Shown: positions 19,573 through 29,379 of the stretch, piece by piece | How positions within the stretch are numbered: position 1 is the stretch's first letter | Layout of the letters: the number at the start of each line of letters is the position of its first letter | Source of the DNA: Acaryochloridaceae cyanobacterium RU_4_10 | GTDB lineage: Bacteria > Cyanobacteriota > Cyanobacteriia > Thermosynechococcales > Thermosynechococcaceae | Length of the DNA stretch: 36,639 nucleotides | Direction: 5' to 3' | Assembly: GCA_012032135.1 (NCBI GenBank) | Contig: JAAURS010000004.1 | Location: 1 to 36,639 of the forward strand | Made by a program: the position numbers and the translations under genes | The notes under the pieces: model-generated | Told to the model about the DNA's origin: nothing | Database searches by the model: none | What the model saw: the letters and a program-made list of their open reading frames with translations, nothing else

Positions 19573-20098
19573 GACGCCCCTGCCTCCGAAAGATCGATAG
19601 GAGGGGTATTAGCTGTAAACCAAAAATCCAGGATGGTCTGGATACTTTGCTTCAGTTGATTGAAATTGATGGGCTTAATGATATAGCTATTGGCACCCTT
19701 CTGGTAGCAAGATTCAATATCGTTGGGGCTACTAGAAGTAGTAAAAACAATCACGGGAATCGTTTTTAGATTTTTATCCCGTTTGATCTGGCAGAGTACT
19801 TCTCGTCCATCCGTTCCAGGCAAGTTCAGATCGAGCAAAACCAGCCCCGGTCGCGGAGCATTTTCAGGATTGGTATAGGGGTCCCTCCGAAACAGAAATG
19901 CCAAAGCTTGTTCGCCATTTACACAGCGATAAAGAGGGATGGACAAAGAAGGGTGCTCTGGGTCGAATCGGCTGCGATCGTTGAGGGTGAGTGCCAGCGG
20001 GATAGGAGACGTCGAAAGGCTTCAAAGTCTTCATCGCTATCCTCAACAATAAGCAAGGGAGAAAGTTGTGGGATGGGGGGAGCTGATAAAGCGTTCAT
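19569..20098 (-). CDS. Rcp1-like single-domain response regulator, frame-disrupted
   Basis: About 176 aa after restoring one base. ATG 20098 overlaps the phytochrome stop (ATGA) and begins MNALSAPPIPQLSPLLIVED with the acidic pocket EDSDED. The frame is lost at the plus-strand GGG at 19999-20001, which should probably be GGGG; after repair it reads PLALTLNDRSRFDPEHPSLS into LYRCVNGEQALAFLFRR. The phospho-acceptor Asp is in LVLLDLNLPGTDG and the conserved Lys in YIIKPINF. Small receivers of this type (Rcp1) accept phosphate from the phytochrome kinase encoded upstream. The longer loop after the first helix, relative to CheY, is usual in Rcp-type regulators. Confidence 0.82.
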
Positions 20099-22392
20099 GC
20101 TTTCTCCTGTTCTGGCAATGTAAAATAAAAGGTGCTACCTTCAGCAGGCTGAGAGGAAACCCAAATCTCTCCACCATGATGCTCTACAATTTTTTTGGCA
20201 ATGGTTAAACCCGCTCCACTGCCACCACCATAATCATCCTGAGCGTGCAACCGTCGAAAGATTTGAAAAATTTTACCTTGATGTTGTTCGGGAATCCCAA
20301 TGCCATTATCTCGCACGTAAAAGGTGGGATAAGGAGAATAGGGTATTTTGGCGTTTTTATTGCCTATTTTCGACTCAATAAATCCAATTTCAACCCATTT
20401 TTCGGGGTTGTCATTGTATTTAATGGCGTTACTGATGAGATTGGTGAAGAGTTCGGTGACTTGGGTTCGATCGCACTCAAGCGTCGGCAAAGGTCGGGGC
20501 AAACGAAAATCGACAGAAGCACGGGATTGACTCATTTTCAAGGTGGCGATCGCTTGTTGGACTAGCTCGTTCAAATCCGTCGGCTTGCGGGAAAGTTCAG
20601 CTCGACCCAGGCGGGAATAATGCAGCAGCGAATTAATCAGATTTTCCATGCGCTGGGTGAGACGCACTAGGGTTTGCAGTTTGGCGACGCCCGCTTCATC
20701 CAGAACATCCCTATAATCTTCCATCAAGAAATTTGCGTAGTTATGAATTCCCCGCAGCGGCTCCTTGAGGTCATGGGAAGAAATATAGGCAAAGGCATCC
20801 AATTCAGTATTGCTTCGCGCCAGTTCCAGATTCATTTTAGTCAGTTCGTCTACTTGACGCAAAATCAAACCCACTAGGGCACTTCTAAATTCCTGAGCTG
20901 CTTCAAGTTCGACGGTTCGCCAGGGATGAGACTTGAGTTGCACCGTTTCTTTCCACAATTCGAAGGATTGACGCGGGCACAGTTTCCTGACACCAGTTTC
21001 ATCGACCTGGTAGCTATCTTCTGGATTGCCCGCCCAAGAGACCGTTTGAATGACCTCTGGACGAAACCACAGAAGATACTGTTTCTGAATTTTAGACAGC
21101 GTCAATACCAGCAATCCACTGGCAACATCTTTAAATTGCTCTGCAACGGGATAATGGCTGCTCAAACAGTCCGTGAAAAACATGTTGTCTTGCACTTCAC
21201 GCTCTAACCATTGCACCAGATCCCGAACATCATCTAAATGCGGCGTTGCTCCCATGACGGTAATATCACCGTTAATACAGATCGCACAACCTTGCGCGCT
21301 TACCAACTCTAGTAAGGAGGGACAAGCTTGAATTAACCCCTCTCGTAGCGTCTGCGCCATCGCAATTGATTCGAGAAGGCGAGATTGCGCTGTATTTAAC
21401 TCGATCTTGTAATCTAAATCGTCATTTTCCTCCTCAGACACCAATTCAAGAGACATCACTTGTCCCACAAACTCGCAGGCGGTCTGGAGTTCGTAACTCA
21501 CGGGTTTGGGAGAATAATGATGGCAAGAGATCAATCCCCATAAAGCATTCCGTTTCGTCAGCGCAATGACCAAGGAGCCCACTACACCCATGTTTTGAAG
21601 ATACTCAATATGAAAAGGCGAAACCCCACGCAAATTAGCTAGGCTCAGATCCAGCGGTTTGTGAGTCTTGGGATGGTGCGCGGGCACTAGGGCGACGGGA
21701 GGGTCGTTGACGTCAGGAATAACGCGGACCTTATTCAGAAAAAATAATTGTCTTGCTTCGTTTGGAATATCTGTAGCAGGATAATACAACCCCAGGTACG
21801 AGTCTTTCACACTTTCGCCTTTTGCTTCAGCCACAACCGTACCCGCCCCTTCTGGATCGAATTTGTAAACCATGACCCGATCGAACTTTGTCAGGTTGAG
21901 AAATTCCTGGGCGGCTGCTTCGCAGAGTTCCACCGTGGTTGTGGTTTCCTGGATTCGATCGGTTGCAGTTTTAACGGAGTGGTAAAAATTGAAGAACGTC
22001 GATGGGGATTTCGATTTCGTCGGTAATAGCTCAAGAATTGCGACGCCATCGTAGCGATGAATAATTCCATCAAACAACAGCGTTTTTCCCGATTGTTTGA
22101 TCGAGATCCTTAAAGGATTAATGCTGTTGAAGTCGCCCCCAAAACTTTTTTTAAGTTCGCTGGCTTGTCGCGTACCCAGCAGTTTTTCTAATGGCTGATT
22201 TAACAATTGTTCGGGAGGGATTCCCAGAATTTCCTGCGTATTGTGACTGATTTGCAAAATTTCTAACTGTGGTTCTTCCAGCGCAAGCAAAACGCCATAG
22301 GGCTTAATAAAACCAGGAATTCGAATGGATTCTTCTTCGGTGCTAGGAAGTCCATTCACTGCGGATGATGCGATCGCTGGGGTTTGAATCAT
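20095..22392 (-). CDS. Phytochrome-type histidine kinase lacking both canonical chromophore cysteines
   Basis: A 765-aa photosensory-type kinase with PAS (about 20-125), GAF (about 145-315), PHY (about 325-510, with the PRQSF tongue motif at 473-477) and HisKA-HATPase (His540 in SSHDLKEPLRG; GGGSGAGLTIAKK). In bacteriophytochromes the bilin-binding Cys lies nine residues before the Gly of IHIPG; here that residue is Thr18 (IRIPG, Gly27). In plant and Cph1-type proteins it is a Cys just before a GAF His; here that pair is Phe260-His261. Other pocket features remain: PATDIP with Asp208, and the HH of SCHHYSP. A non-covalent or absent chromophore is therefore likely. I chose ATG 22392 over GTG 22437 because GAGGATGAGAG precedes it. 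It heads an operon with the regulator and hybrid kinase. Confidence 0.88.
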   Translation of the reverse strand: MIQTPAIASSAVNGLPSTEEESIRIPGFIKPYGVLLALEEPQLEILQISHNTQEILGIPPEQLLNQPLEKLLGTRQASELKKSFGGDFNSINPLRISIKQSGKTLLFDGIIHRYDGVAILELLPTKSKSPSTFFNFYHSVKTATDRIQETTTTVELCEAAAQEFLNLTKFDRVMVYKFDPEGAGTVVAEAKGESVKDSYLGLYYPATDIPNEARQLFFLNKVRVIPDVNDPPVALVPAHHPKTHKPLDLSLANLRGVSPFHIEYLQNMGVVGSLVIALTKRNALWGLISCHHYSPKPVSYELQTACEFVGQVMSLELVSEEENDDLDYKIELNTAQSRLLESIAMAQTLREGLIQACPSLLELVSAQGCAICINGDITVMGATPHLDDVRDLVQWLEREVQDNMFFTDCLSSHYPVAEQFKDVASGLLVLTLSKIQKQYLLWFRPEVIQTVSWAGNPEDSYQVDETGVRKLCPRQSFELWKETVQLKSHPWRTVELEAAQEFRSALVGLILRQVDELTKMNLELARSNTELDAFAYISSHDLKEPLRGIHNYANFLMEDYRDVLDEAGVAKLQTLVRLTQRMENLINSLLHYSRLGRAELSRKPTDLNELVQQAIATLKMSQSRASVDFRLPRPLPTLECDRTQVTELFTNLISNAIKYNDNPEKWVEIGFIESKIGNKNAKIPYSPYPTFYVRDNGIGIPEQHQGKIFQIFRRLHAQDDYGGGSGAGLTIAKKIVEHHGGEIWVSSQPAEGSTFYFTLPEQEKA

Positions 22393-22606
22393 TCTCTCAT
22401 CCTCATTCTGGCTGAGACGCCTCAAACCCAAAGTCACCTATCTCTATTTGTCTGCCCGATGGAACCAAGCAAACTGTCCTGCACAAGATGTTCTGGGGTT
22501 TTAGAGCGATCGGAAATCTTAATGTTCTGTAGATACTTAGCGATTTCCCTCTGCCCAAATCTTACCAGATCCAAATTGTTTGCTTCAGAGACTGTCTTCG
22601 TAAAAC

Positions 22607-24263
22607 TTAATGAGATTGAACTTTTGTCAGTAACTTGATACTAAACTCTGTTTCTAGACAAGCTTTCTTGTACTCTAGGCTCCATAGCTCTAAATTGCAG
22701 TCATCATCTGGGCTTGAGGGAATCAGGCTGAGTTGAAACGTACGTGTAGCTGGATTGAACGTACTGCGAACCGATTGAATAGCATTGATTTGGCGACGGT
22801 CTAAAGCAACTGCGACTTTCAGAATAGCGCTGAGCTGATCGATAGTTTGACGTTCTGCCCTGGCTAAGGTTTGGTAGCTTTCATGTTTCTTTTTGGGTGC
22901 GCCCTTCCGGTGATAGCGTGCCAAATTCGCAATGATTTCAATTTCAGCATCTGTGTACCCCAATAACCCACCATTGCGGATCAAATAATAGGAGTGTTTG
23001 TGATGGGCAGAATGACTGATGTAATGGCCGCAATTATGCAAAATAGCGGCAGCCCATAATAATTCCCGTTTGTCTAGTCCCCATTGATGGAGTTGGCCGC
23101 GCGTCTGGTCAAACAGCGACAAGGCAAATTGAGCCACTTGTCTGGCATTGTCTAGGTTCACGCGATACTTTTGTGCTAAGTTGAGCGCGCTCCGCTGACG
23201 CACCGAACCTTGATAGCGCAACCGATCTTCGATCAGTCCGTGGTTGAGCATCCAGTCCACAATAATGCCTTCCCGCAGCGCGCGCACGCAGGAAGTTATC
23301 TTAGTCATACCCAGTTCTTCCATCACCTCCTGTAAAACCATTCCCCCTGCCAAGATGATTTCTGCTCGGCGCTCAGACATTCCTGGTAATTTGGCGCGAT
23401 CGGCGAGGGACAGTTTCCGCAGCCGCTGGGTGAGAACTTGCAGGCGAGGGAGGGTCAACACATAGCCGTGCAGGGAAGTAGGAGCTGTACCTAAAGTTTC
23501 GCAAGCATCTAGGCGGATCAGACTTTCAATTGTCCCAGAGGTACCCACCATTTGAACTGTTTCACCAGGTTTGATGCTGGCTTTGAGATCTTCTAGAGGC
23601 CATTCCAACATCCCGCGCACGTAAGCGTGCATGCGATCGAACTCGCGATTGCTGATAGGATCTGTGGTTACAAATTCGTTTGTGAGCCGTACGGCTCCTA
23701 CTTTGGTGCTGCTAAGGAATCGCGGATCGTGGCCATCCCCTAGAATCAGTTCTGTGGATCCACCCCCAATGTCAATGATGATATGGGGTTGATGGTTAAA
23801 TTCTAGTCCTGAGAGCACGCCCAAATAGATCCGTCGTGCTTCTTCTTGTCCGGCAATCAAATCAATTTGCAAACCGAGTTGCGCTTCAACTTCGCGAACA
23901 AAATCTTTCCCATTGGGGGCTTCACGATGCACTGGTGGCAACCGCAATCACATGTTCTGCATTCCAGGCTTTGGCCATGTCTAGACAACGTCGCAGCGCG
24001 GCGATCGCCCTTGCCATTGCTTCTGTGGTCAGATTTCCGGTCTGGGGACAGCGCTCTCCCAGACGAACGGTACTTTTTTCAACATCGACAATATCGAAAG
24101 CGGGTAAGGCGGGGTTGATTTTGACCACCACCATGTGAATCGAGTTTGTCCCAATGTCGATCGCAGCCAGCATACGACTGTTGGGATCCGCTATTTTTGA
24201 GTTGGGTTGCATTACGGGACTTGGCAAGTTGGATAGCGCATCAATTGTCAGGTCTGCGGTCAT
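22607..24263 (-). CDS. ppx: Exopolyphosphatase / pppGpp phosphohydrolase (Ppx/GppA) with HD domain, frame-disrupted
   Basis: About 551-552 aa when repaired. The N-terminal ASKHA ATPase fold shows IDIGTNSIHMVVV and VEKSTVRLGER, and the second phosphate loop is IIIDIGGGSTELI. The C-terminal half is HD-like (HNCGHYISHSAHHKHS, ARYHRKGAPKKKH). The enzyme hydrolyses polyphosphate or pppGpp. The frame breaks at about 23926-23930: VIAVATSA should continue V-REAPNGKDF, and two missing bases restore the family consensus, although one extra base would also restore the frame. The start is ATG 24263, with GAGGTG about 5 nt upstream. It is divergent from the antitoxin gene. Confidence 0.85.
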
Positions 24264-24396
24264 GAAACACCTCGGGAATCTTACAGCGATCGCATTTTAG
24301 ATGTTGGGTTCACAATCATTTGTGGCCCCATTCAAATTTACAGTAAGCCGATCGCATCACATCATTGCGATCGTTCCATCTATCTGAGAATAACGC

Positions 24397-24402
24397 TATA
24401 AT
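24397..24402 (+). promoter_or_regulatory. Probable -10 element of the antitoxin gene
   Basis: A consensus TATAAT lies 27 nt upstream of ATG 24429 in the 165-nt gap between divergent genes. A weak -35 candidate (GTTCCA, 24373-24378) is 18 nt upstream. Several GCGATCG sites also lie in the gap. No operator dyad is clear, although AbrB-type antitoxins usually repress their own promoter. Confidence 0.45.
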
Positions 24403-24428
24403 TCTTACCAAAGTCTTACTTGTTTTTC

Positions 24429-24710
24429 ATGAGAACTACGCGATTGTCTAGCAAAGGTCAAGTTATTATCCCAAAAGACTTACGGGAAGCTCATCAGTGG
24501 GAAGTTGGACAAGAATTAATTGCCATTGATGTGGGCGATGGGATTTTACTGAGGACAAACAACACCTTTCAGGAAACAACTCTTTCGCAGGTTGCAGGAT
24601 GCTTGAAATACAGCGGAGAAGCTAAGAGTTTAGAAGAAATAGAAGACGCCATTCGTCTAGGAATTCTGGAGGAGTGGCACGATCGCAGTGGACACGAATA
24701 TTGTGGTTAG
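24429..24710 (+). CDS. AbrB/MazE/SpoVT-family antitoxin or transcription regulator
   Basis: A 93-aa protein starting MRTTRLSSKGQVIIPKDLRE, a textbook swapped-hairpin AbrB DNA-binding domain (about residues 3-50), followed by an acidic helical tail (SLEEIEDAIRLGILEEWHD) of the kind that docks onto a toxin. I use ATG 24429; a TTG nine bases upstream is possible. Its last codons overlap the start of a PIN-toxin-like frame that stops after 19 codons, so it appears to be an antitoxin that has lost its toxin. Confidence 0.82.
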   Translation: MRTTRLSSKGQVIIPKDLREAHQWEVGQELIAIDVGDGILLRTNNTFQETTLSQVAGCLKYSGEAKSLEEIEDAIRLGILEEWHDRSGHEYCG

Positions 24711-24744
24711 ACTGCTCGCTTTGAAATCCGATCGGCCAGATTAA
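24688..24744 (+). pseudogene. Truncated PIN-domain toxin (VapC-like) remnant
   Basis: Starting inside the antitoxin gene, the frame reads (IA)VDTNIVVRLLALKSDRPD and then stops. VDTNIVVRLL is the standard PIN-domain N-terminus, including the first catalytic Asp. Full PIN toxins are about 130 aa; no continuation is seen in any frame in the 110 nt before LeuRS, so most of the gene is deleted rather than frameshifted. Confidence 0.65.
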
Positions 24745-24883
24745 TCCAAAATCCCTTTTAACTCCAACATAAATCCTGGCAACACGACATCCGTTCGTTA
24801 ACTTTCAAAACCTGCTCATTTCATCCGAACCGCAAACGAGACTCTAAAATGAAAACATGCAAATCCGATCGCAGGAGTCATTC

Positions 24884-27514
24884 GTGGAGTCTCAATACAG
24901 TCCCGCCAAGATAGAGAAAAAGTGGCAAAAAACCTGGGCCGACCAAAAGCTGCACGATACCTCCACCGATCGCAGCAAGCCTAAGTTTTACGCGCTTTCC
25001 ATGTTTCCCTATCCCTCTGGGAACCTCCACATGGGTCACGTCCGCGTCTATACAATTGTGGATGTGATTGCCCGTCTCAAGCGAATGCAAGGGTATCGCG
25101 TCCTCAACCCGATGGGGTGGGATGCCTTTGGGTTGCCTGCGGAAAACGCGGCGATCGAGCGAAACATCCCTCCGGCCAAATGGACCTACGCCAATATCGA
25201 TCAGATGCGGCAGGAACTCAAAAACCTGGGTATCTCCTTCGACTGGAACAAAGAAGTCACCACTTGCTCCCCAGACTATTACAAATGGACCCAGTGGATT
25301 TTCTTGCAATTTTTAGAAGCAGGCTTGGCTTATCAAAAAGAAGCCCTTGTGAACTGGGATCCGATCGACCAAACCGTCCTCGCTAACGAGCAAGTGGATA
25401 GCGAAGGTAAATCCTGGCGATCGGGGGCTAAAGTCGAGCGGAAACTCTTGCGCCAGTGGTTCTTCAAAATCACAGACTATGCCGAACAGCTTATACCAGA
25501 CCTTGACCAGCTCAAAGGTTGGCCGGAGCGCGTGCTCCTCATGCAAGCCAACTGGATTGGCAAATCCACCGGAGCACACGTCACCTTCACAACCGAACAA
25601 GGCGACGATCTCACTGTCTTCACCACCCGTCCCGATACCCTCTGGGGCGCAACCTTCATGGTGATTTCTCCCGAACATCCATTGGTGGAAAAACTCACAA
25701 CGCCCAAACAGGCCAAGGCTATTAAAGCCTACCAAGCGGAAGCCGCAGGCAAAAGCGAAATGGACCGTACTGCGGAAGGTCGGGAAAAAACAGGCGTCTG
25801 GACGGGAAGTTACGCCATCAATCCAGTCAACGAGGCTAAAGTTCCCATTTGGATTGCGGATTACGTCCTCGTAGACTACGGCACTGGGGCGATCATGGCT
25901 GTCCCCGCGCACGATCAGCGGGACTTTGAGTTTGCCAAAACCTTTGATCTGCCGATTCAACTCGTGGTGCAACGCGACGTTAAAATCTCTGATTCCCCAT
26001 TCCAGGTCGTGGCGCAACCCCCCAATGATCCATTAGATGCAAAAACTATGACCAAAGCCTACCCTGATGAGGGAGTGATGGTCAATTCTGGTCCTCTGGA
26101 TGGGGTGCCCGCAGGCAAAAGTAAAGGACAAAGTGTAGATGCTGCTGTTCAGTGGTTAGAAGCCAACCAGAAGGGTAAGGGAACCGTCAACTACCGCCTG
26201 CGAGATTGGTTAATTTCCCGGCAACGCTACTGGGGGTGTCCGATTCCGATCGTGCATTGCCCAGACTGCGGCATTGTTCCCGTCCCAGCAGACCAGTTAC
26301 CTGTTGCCTTGCCGGAAGATGTGGAAATCTCAGGCAAAGGATCGCCCTTGGCTAAACTCGACACCTGGGTGAATGTGCCCTGTCCCACCTGCGGCACCCC
26401 CGCCAAACGCGAAACTGACACGATGGATACCTTCATGTGTTCCTCGTGGTACTACATGCGCTATCCCGACGCCCAAAATAGTGAGGAAGTGTTCGATCGG
26501 GCGATCGCCAATGATTGGATGCCCGTAGACCAATACGTGGGCGGCATCGAACATGCCATCTTGCACCTGTTATATTCGCGGTTCTTTACAAAAGTGATGC
26601 GCGATCGCGGCTTCCTCGCCTGCGACGAACCGTTCCAGCGTCTGCTCACCCAAGGCATGGTTCAAGGCAAAACCTACAAGAACCCAAAAACCGGGAAATA
26701 CGTGACCCCACAAACCATCAAAGACTTCGCCAATCCTGTCGATCCAGGCACGGGCGATGCCTTGGAAGTGGTATACGAAAAAATGTCCAAGTCCAAACAC
26801 AATGGTGTCGCCCCTGGCGATGTCATCGCAAAATACGGTGCAGATACTGCCCGAATGTTTATTCTTTTCAAAGCCCCACCGGAAAAAGATTTGGAATGGG
26901 ATGATGCCGATGTAGAAGGCCAATTCCGCTTCCTCAATCGCGTCTGGCGTCTTGTCACCGAAACATCCGTGGGTGTGGATGGCGCAAGGCATTGCGCCCC
27001 TACCTCCAACTTCAAAAACTTAACCAAAGAAGAAAAAGACCTGCGTCGTGCGATCCATACCGCCATCAAAGAAGTCACCGAAGACTTACAAGATGACTAT
27101 CAATTCAATACGGCGATCGCCGAATTAATGAAACTCAGTAACGCCCTCACGGATGCAAAATGCAAGCAATCCAGCGTTTATGGGGAAGGCATTGCAACCC
27201 TCGTGCGCTTATTGGCCCCCTTTGCCCCCCACATTGCTGAAGAACTCTGGCATCACTTGGGCAACATAGAATCATTGCATCTTCAGAGTTGGCCTCAGCT
27301 CGATTCAGATGCACTCATTGCCGATGAAATTACGTTAGTTATTCAAGTCATGGGCAAGACTAGAGGTACTGTGCAGGTGCCTGCCAGCGCCACCCGTGAA
27401 GAATTGGAAGACTATGCCCGTAATTCTGAAGCAGGTCAGAAACACTTGGAAGGCCAAACTATCAAAAAAGTGATTGTAGTGCCTGGAAAACTGGTTAACT
27501 TTGTTATTGGATAA
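24884..27514 (+). CDS. leuS: Leucyl-tRNA synthetase
   Basis: A class I aminoacyl-tRNA synthetase that charges tRNA-Leu and edits mischarged products; about 876 aa, normal for bacteria. The HIGH-type motif is in [10 protein letters not shown] and the KMSKS motif in [11 protein letters not shown]. The CP1 editing domain includes [12 protein letters not shown] and [10 protein letters not shown], a zinc-type CPDCG/CPTCG pair is present, and an anticodon-binding domain follows with [15 protein letters not shown] prefer GTG 24884 because AGGAG lies 6 nt upstream and homologues begin ME(S)-Y-P; ATG 24857 would add nine residues. The frame is intact. Little space separates it from the hypothetical gene downstream, which may be cotranscribed. 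Confidence 0.97.
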   Translation: MESQYSPAKIEKKWQKTWADQKLHDTSTDRSKPKFYALSMFPYPSGNLHMGHVRVYTIVDVIARLKRMQGYRVLNPMGWDAFGLPAENAAIERNIPPAKWTYANIDQMRQELKNLGISFDWNKEVTTCSPDYYKWTQWIFLQFLEAGLAYQKEALVNWDPIDQTVLANEQVDSEGKSWRSGAKVERKLLRQWFFKITDYAEQLIPDLDQLKGWPERVLLMQANWIGKSTGAHVTFTTEQGDDLTVFTTRPDTLWGATFMVISPEHPLVEKLTTPKQAKAIKAYQAEAAGKSEMDRTAEGREKTGVWTGSYAINPVNEAKVPIWIADYVLVDYGTGAIMAVPAHDQRDFEFAKTFDLPIQLVVQRDVKISDSPFQVVAQPPNDPLDAKTMTKAYPDEGVMVNSGPLDGVPAGKSKGQSVDAAVQWLEANQKGKGTVNYRLRDWLISRQRYWGCPIPIVHCPDCGIVPVPADQLPVALPEDVEISGKGSPLAKLDTWVNVPCPTCGTPAKRETDTMDTFMCSSWYYMRYPDAQNSEEVFDRAIANDWMPVDQYVGGIEHAILHLLYSRFFTKVMRDRGFLACDEPFQRLLTQGMVQGKTYKNPKTGKYVTPQTIKDFANPVDPGTGDALEVVYEKMSKSKHNGVAPGDVIAKYGADTARMFILFKAPPEKDLEWDDADVEGQFRFLNRVWRLVTETSVGVDGARHCAPTSNFKNLTKEEKDLRRAIHTAIKEVTEDLQDDYQFNTAIAELMKLSNALTDAKCKQSSVYGEGIATLVRLLAPFAPHIAEELWHHLGNIESLHLQSWPQLDSDALIADEITLVIQVMGKTRGTVQVPASATREELEDYARNSEAGQKHLEGQTIKKVIVVPGKLVNFVIG

Positions 27515-27544
27515 ATTGAGGAAATATCTGAACCCTTAACAACT

Positions 27545-28228
27545 GTGCATAAGTCTCTATCTCAAGCCATTCAGCACCTCGCCGCACACCCAAAGCGCGA
27601 TCGCATCCATAAATTGCTGTACTGGGTCTGTAAAGGGCAGTGGGAAAATGCAACCGCCAAACTCGATCGGACTCCCATTGATGTGCTTCTGCAAAAATTA
27701 GTGCAGAAGGCACCAACCTTAGAAATTTTGGAACGGAGAATTCATAAAGCTGCCTCCGTTCTCAATAAATCAGAAACCTATACTCGCATCGCCTCAGTAA
27801 TAGTGCATAGTTGCACAGACTATTACGCATCCATCACCACCCACGTTGACCCAGACAATGATTCTGAGGATTTATTTGAATTGCTGACAGGTCTTGCCCT
27901 TGAAGATGAAACCACTCCCATAGCTGCTATAACAGTGCCGGATCGATTTGAAATCAGGCGACTTCTCATGCAACAGATGCCGCCCTTAAAAATCAAAATT
28001 CTGTTGTTCTCCGTCCTCCGCCATCCCTTTTCTTTTGAAACAATGGACTGGATAGAATTAAAGGCCAAAACCTTAGATGAATGGGTTGAAGAACTCCTCC
28101 AATCCTTTCCTTCAATACAAAGCCTCGAACCTCAACTGTTAGAGCAAGCTGCAACATTGACCACCCTAGACCAAAGCACCCAAGTTGCAGATGTTATTGT
28201 TCAAACCCTCCGCCTCAAAACTCGCTAA
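27545..28228 (+). CDS. Hypothetical helical protein
   Basis: I do not recognise this 227-aa protein. It is soluble and strongly helical (IHKLLYWVCKGQW, TPIDVLLQKLVQKAPTLEILERRIHKAASVLN), with no signal peptide, membrane segment or catalytic motif I can see. The start is GTG 27545, 30 nt after leuS; GAGGA lies about 24 nt upstream, which is too far for a normal Shine-Dalgarno sequence. It runs in line with the pentapeptide gene 20 nt further on, so the two probably share a transcript. Confidence 0.65.
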   Translation: MHKSLSQAIQHLAAHPKRDRIHKLLYWVCKGQWENATAKLDRTPIDVLLQKLVQKAPTLEILERRIHKAASVLNKSETYTRIASVIVHSCTDYYASITTHVDPDNDSEDLFELLTGLALEDETTPIAAITVPDRFEIRRLLMQQMPPLKIKILLFSVLRHPFSFETMDWIELKAKTLDEWVEELLQSFPSIQSLEPQLLEQAATLTTLDQSTQVADVIVQTLRLKTR

Positions 28229-28248
28229 CATTGAGCCCCTAGCTGGAT

Positions 28249-29283
28249 ATGAAATCGTCTCAACCTCTACCAGAGAAACCATTGGCCTTGGATGGGAAAA
28301 CCCTACTCCAGCGATATCAAAGTGGAGATAGAACCTTTAAATCCTTCACTTTAAGAAATTTGGACTTAATTGGAGCAGACTTAATTGGAGCAGATTTTTC
28401 TGGGGCTAATTTATCCGGTACAAATTTATGCTTAGCGTACTTGAATCGGGTTAATTTCAGAGACAGCCACTTAGTGTGTTGTCAATTGAGTGGTGCAACC
28501 TTGAATCAAGCTAATTTTAGTAAAGCTAACTTGCGCGATTCCAACCTACACGGTGCCTCGTTGCAAGGTGCAGTATTATTTGGTGCAGATCTAGGCTTAG
28601 CGGACCTCAGCGATGTCAATTTAATTGATGCAGATCTTCGCGCTGCAAACTTGTGCAATGCCAACTTAACTGGAGCTTGCCTGCGCGGTGCCAACTTCAG
28701 GGAAGAATCTTTAGTCGATAACACCATGCTCCAAGGCGCAATCTTAGATAACGCGGATCTCCAGGGTGCAAACCTTAAGGGCGCTAACTTGGACAGAGTT
28801 AGTTTAAAGAATGCCAATTTAGCCCATGCCAATTTAAATGGAGCATTCCTCAAAGGGGCCCATTTAGAAGGAGCAAACTTACAAGGGGCCATTTTGTCAG
28901 ATATTAACGGCTCAAACGTCAATTTAAGCCATGCCAATTTGCATGACGCCAAGCTAGAAAGAGCAAATTTAGAGCGCGCTGAGCTTTTTAAAGCAAATTT
29001 AACGGGTGCCATTCTGGCTGATGCCAAGCTGGGTTATGCCAATTTACGAGAGGCGGATCTAAGTACTGCAAAATTGACCCGCGCTGACTTAAACCATGCC
29101 TATCTTCAGCTCGCAAATTTTACTGAAAGTGCATTGATTAAGGCTTATTTGGCTAGAGCTGACCTGTCTGGAGCAAACCTGAGCCGTGCGAATTTGTTTG
29201 GTGCGGAGTTAAGTAGCGCCACTGTATTCCGAGTTATTTTTGCAGAAACCACCATGCCTGACGGTCGTATTGCTGGCATTTAA
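28249..29283 (+). CDS. Pentapeptide-repeat protein
   Basis: 344 aa. After a 35-residue head containing LLQRYQSGDRTF, the rest is about 60 consecutive A(D/N)LXX units, for example GADLIGADFSGANLSGTNL and GANLDRVSLKNANLAHANL. These fold into a right-handed quadrilateral beta helix. No signal peptide or membrane segment is present, so it is probably cytosolic. Such proteins are abundant in cyanobacteria; a few bind DNA gyrase, but nothing here points to that role. The head peptide before the helix is common in cyanobacterial members and may be a small docking domain. Confidence 0.9.
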   Translation: MKSSQPLPEKPLALDGKTLLQRYQSGDRTFKSFTLRNLDLIGADLIGADFSGANLSGTNLCLAYLNRVNFRDSHLVCCQLSGATLNQANFSKANLRDSNLHGASLQGAVLFGADLGLADLSDVNLIDADLRAANLCNANLTGACLRGANFREESLVDNTMLQGAILDNADLQGANLKGANLDRVSLKNANLAHANLNGAFLKGAHLEGANLQGAILSDINGSNVNLSHANLHDAKLERANLERAELFKANLTGAILADAKLGYANLREADLSTAKLTRADLNHAYLQLANFTESALIKAYLARADLSGANLSRANLFGAELSSATVFRVIFAETTMPDGRIAGI

Positions 29284-29379
29284 GAGATGTCTCAATCCAT
29301 TCACTTTGTCAGTGACGGGGTTGACCCTAGGCAATCTAATGGCACAATGGGCAACAGCACACGTAAAACGATATGAACT

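Noticed and set aside
22392-22437. GTG 22437 as the phytochrome start
   Set aside because: ATG 22392 has a better purine-rich ribosome binding site, and the extra 15 residues show no phytochrome feature and no cysteine.
26570-26992. Long minus-strand reading frames opposite leuS
   Set aside because: They are antisense shadows of a clear synthetase gene, with no start signals and no recognisable protein.
28506-29027. A 173-codon minus-strand frame opposite the pentapeptide gene
   Set aside because: The repetitive plus-strand codons create an open antisense frame with a biased repeating composition; it is not a gene.
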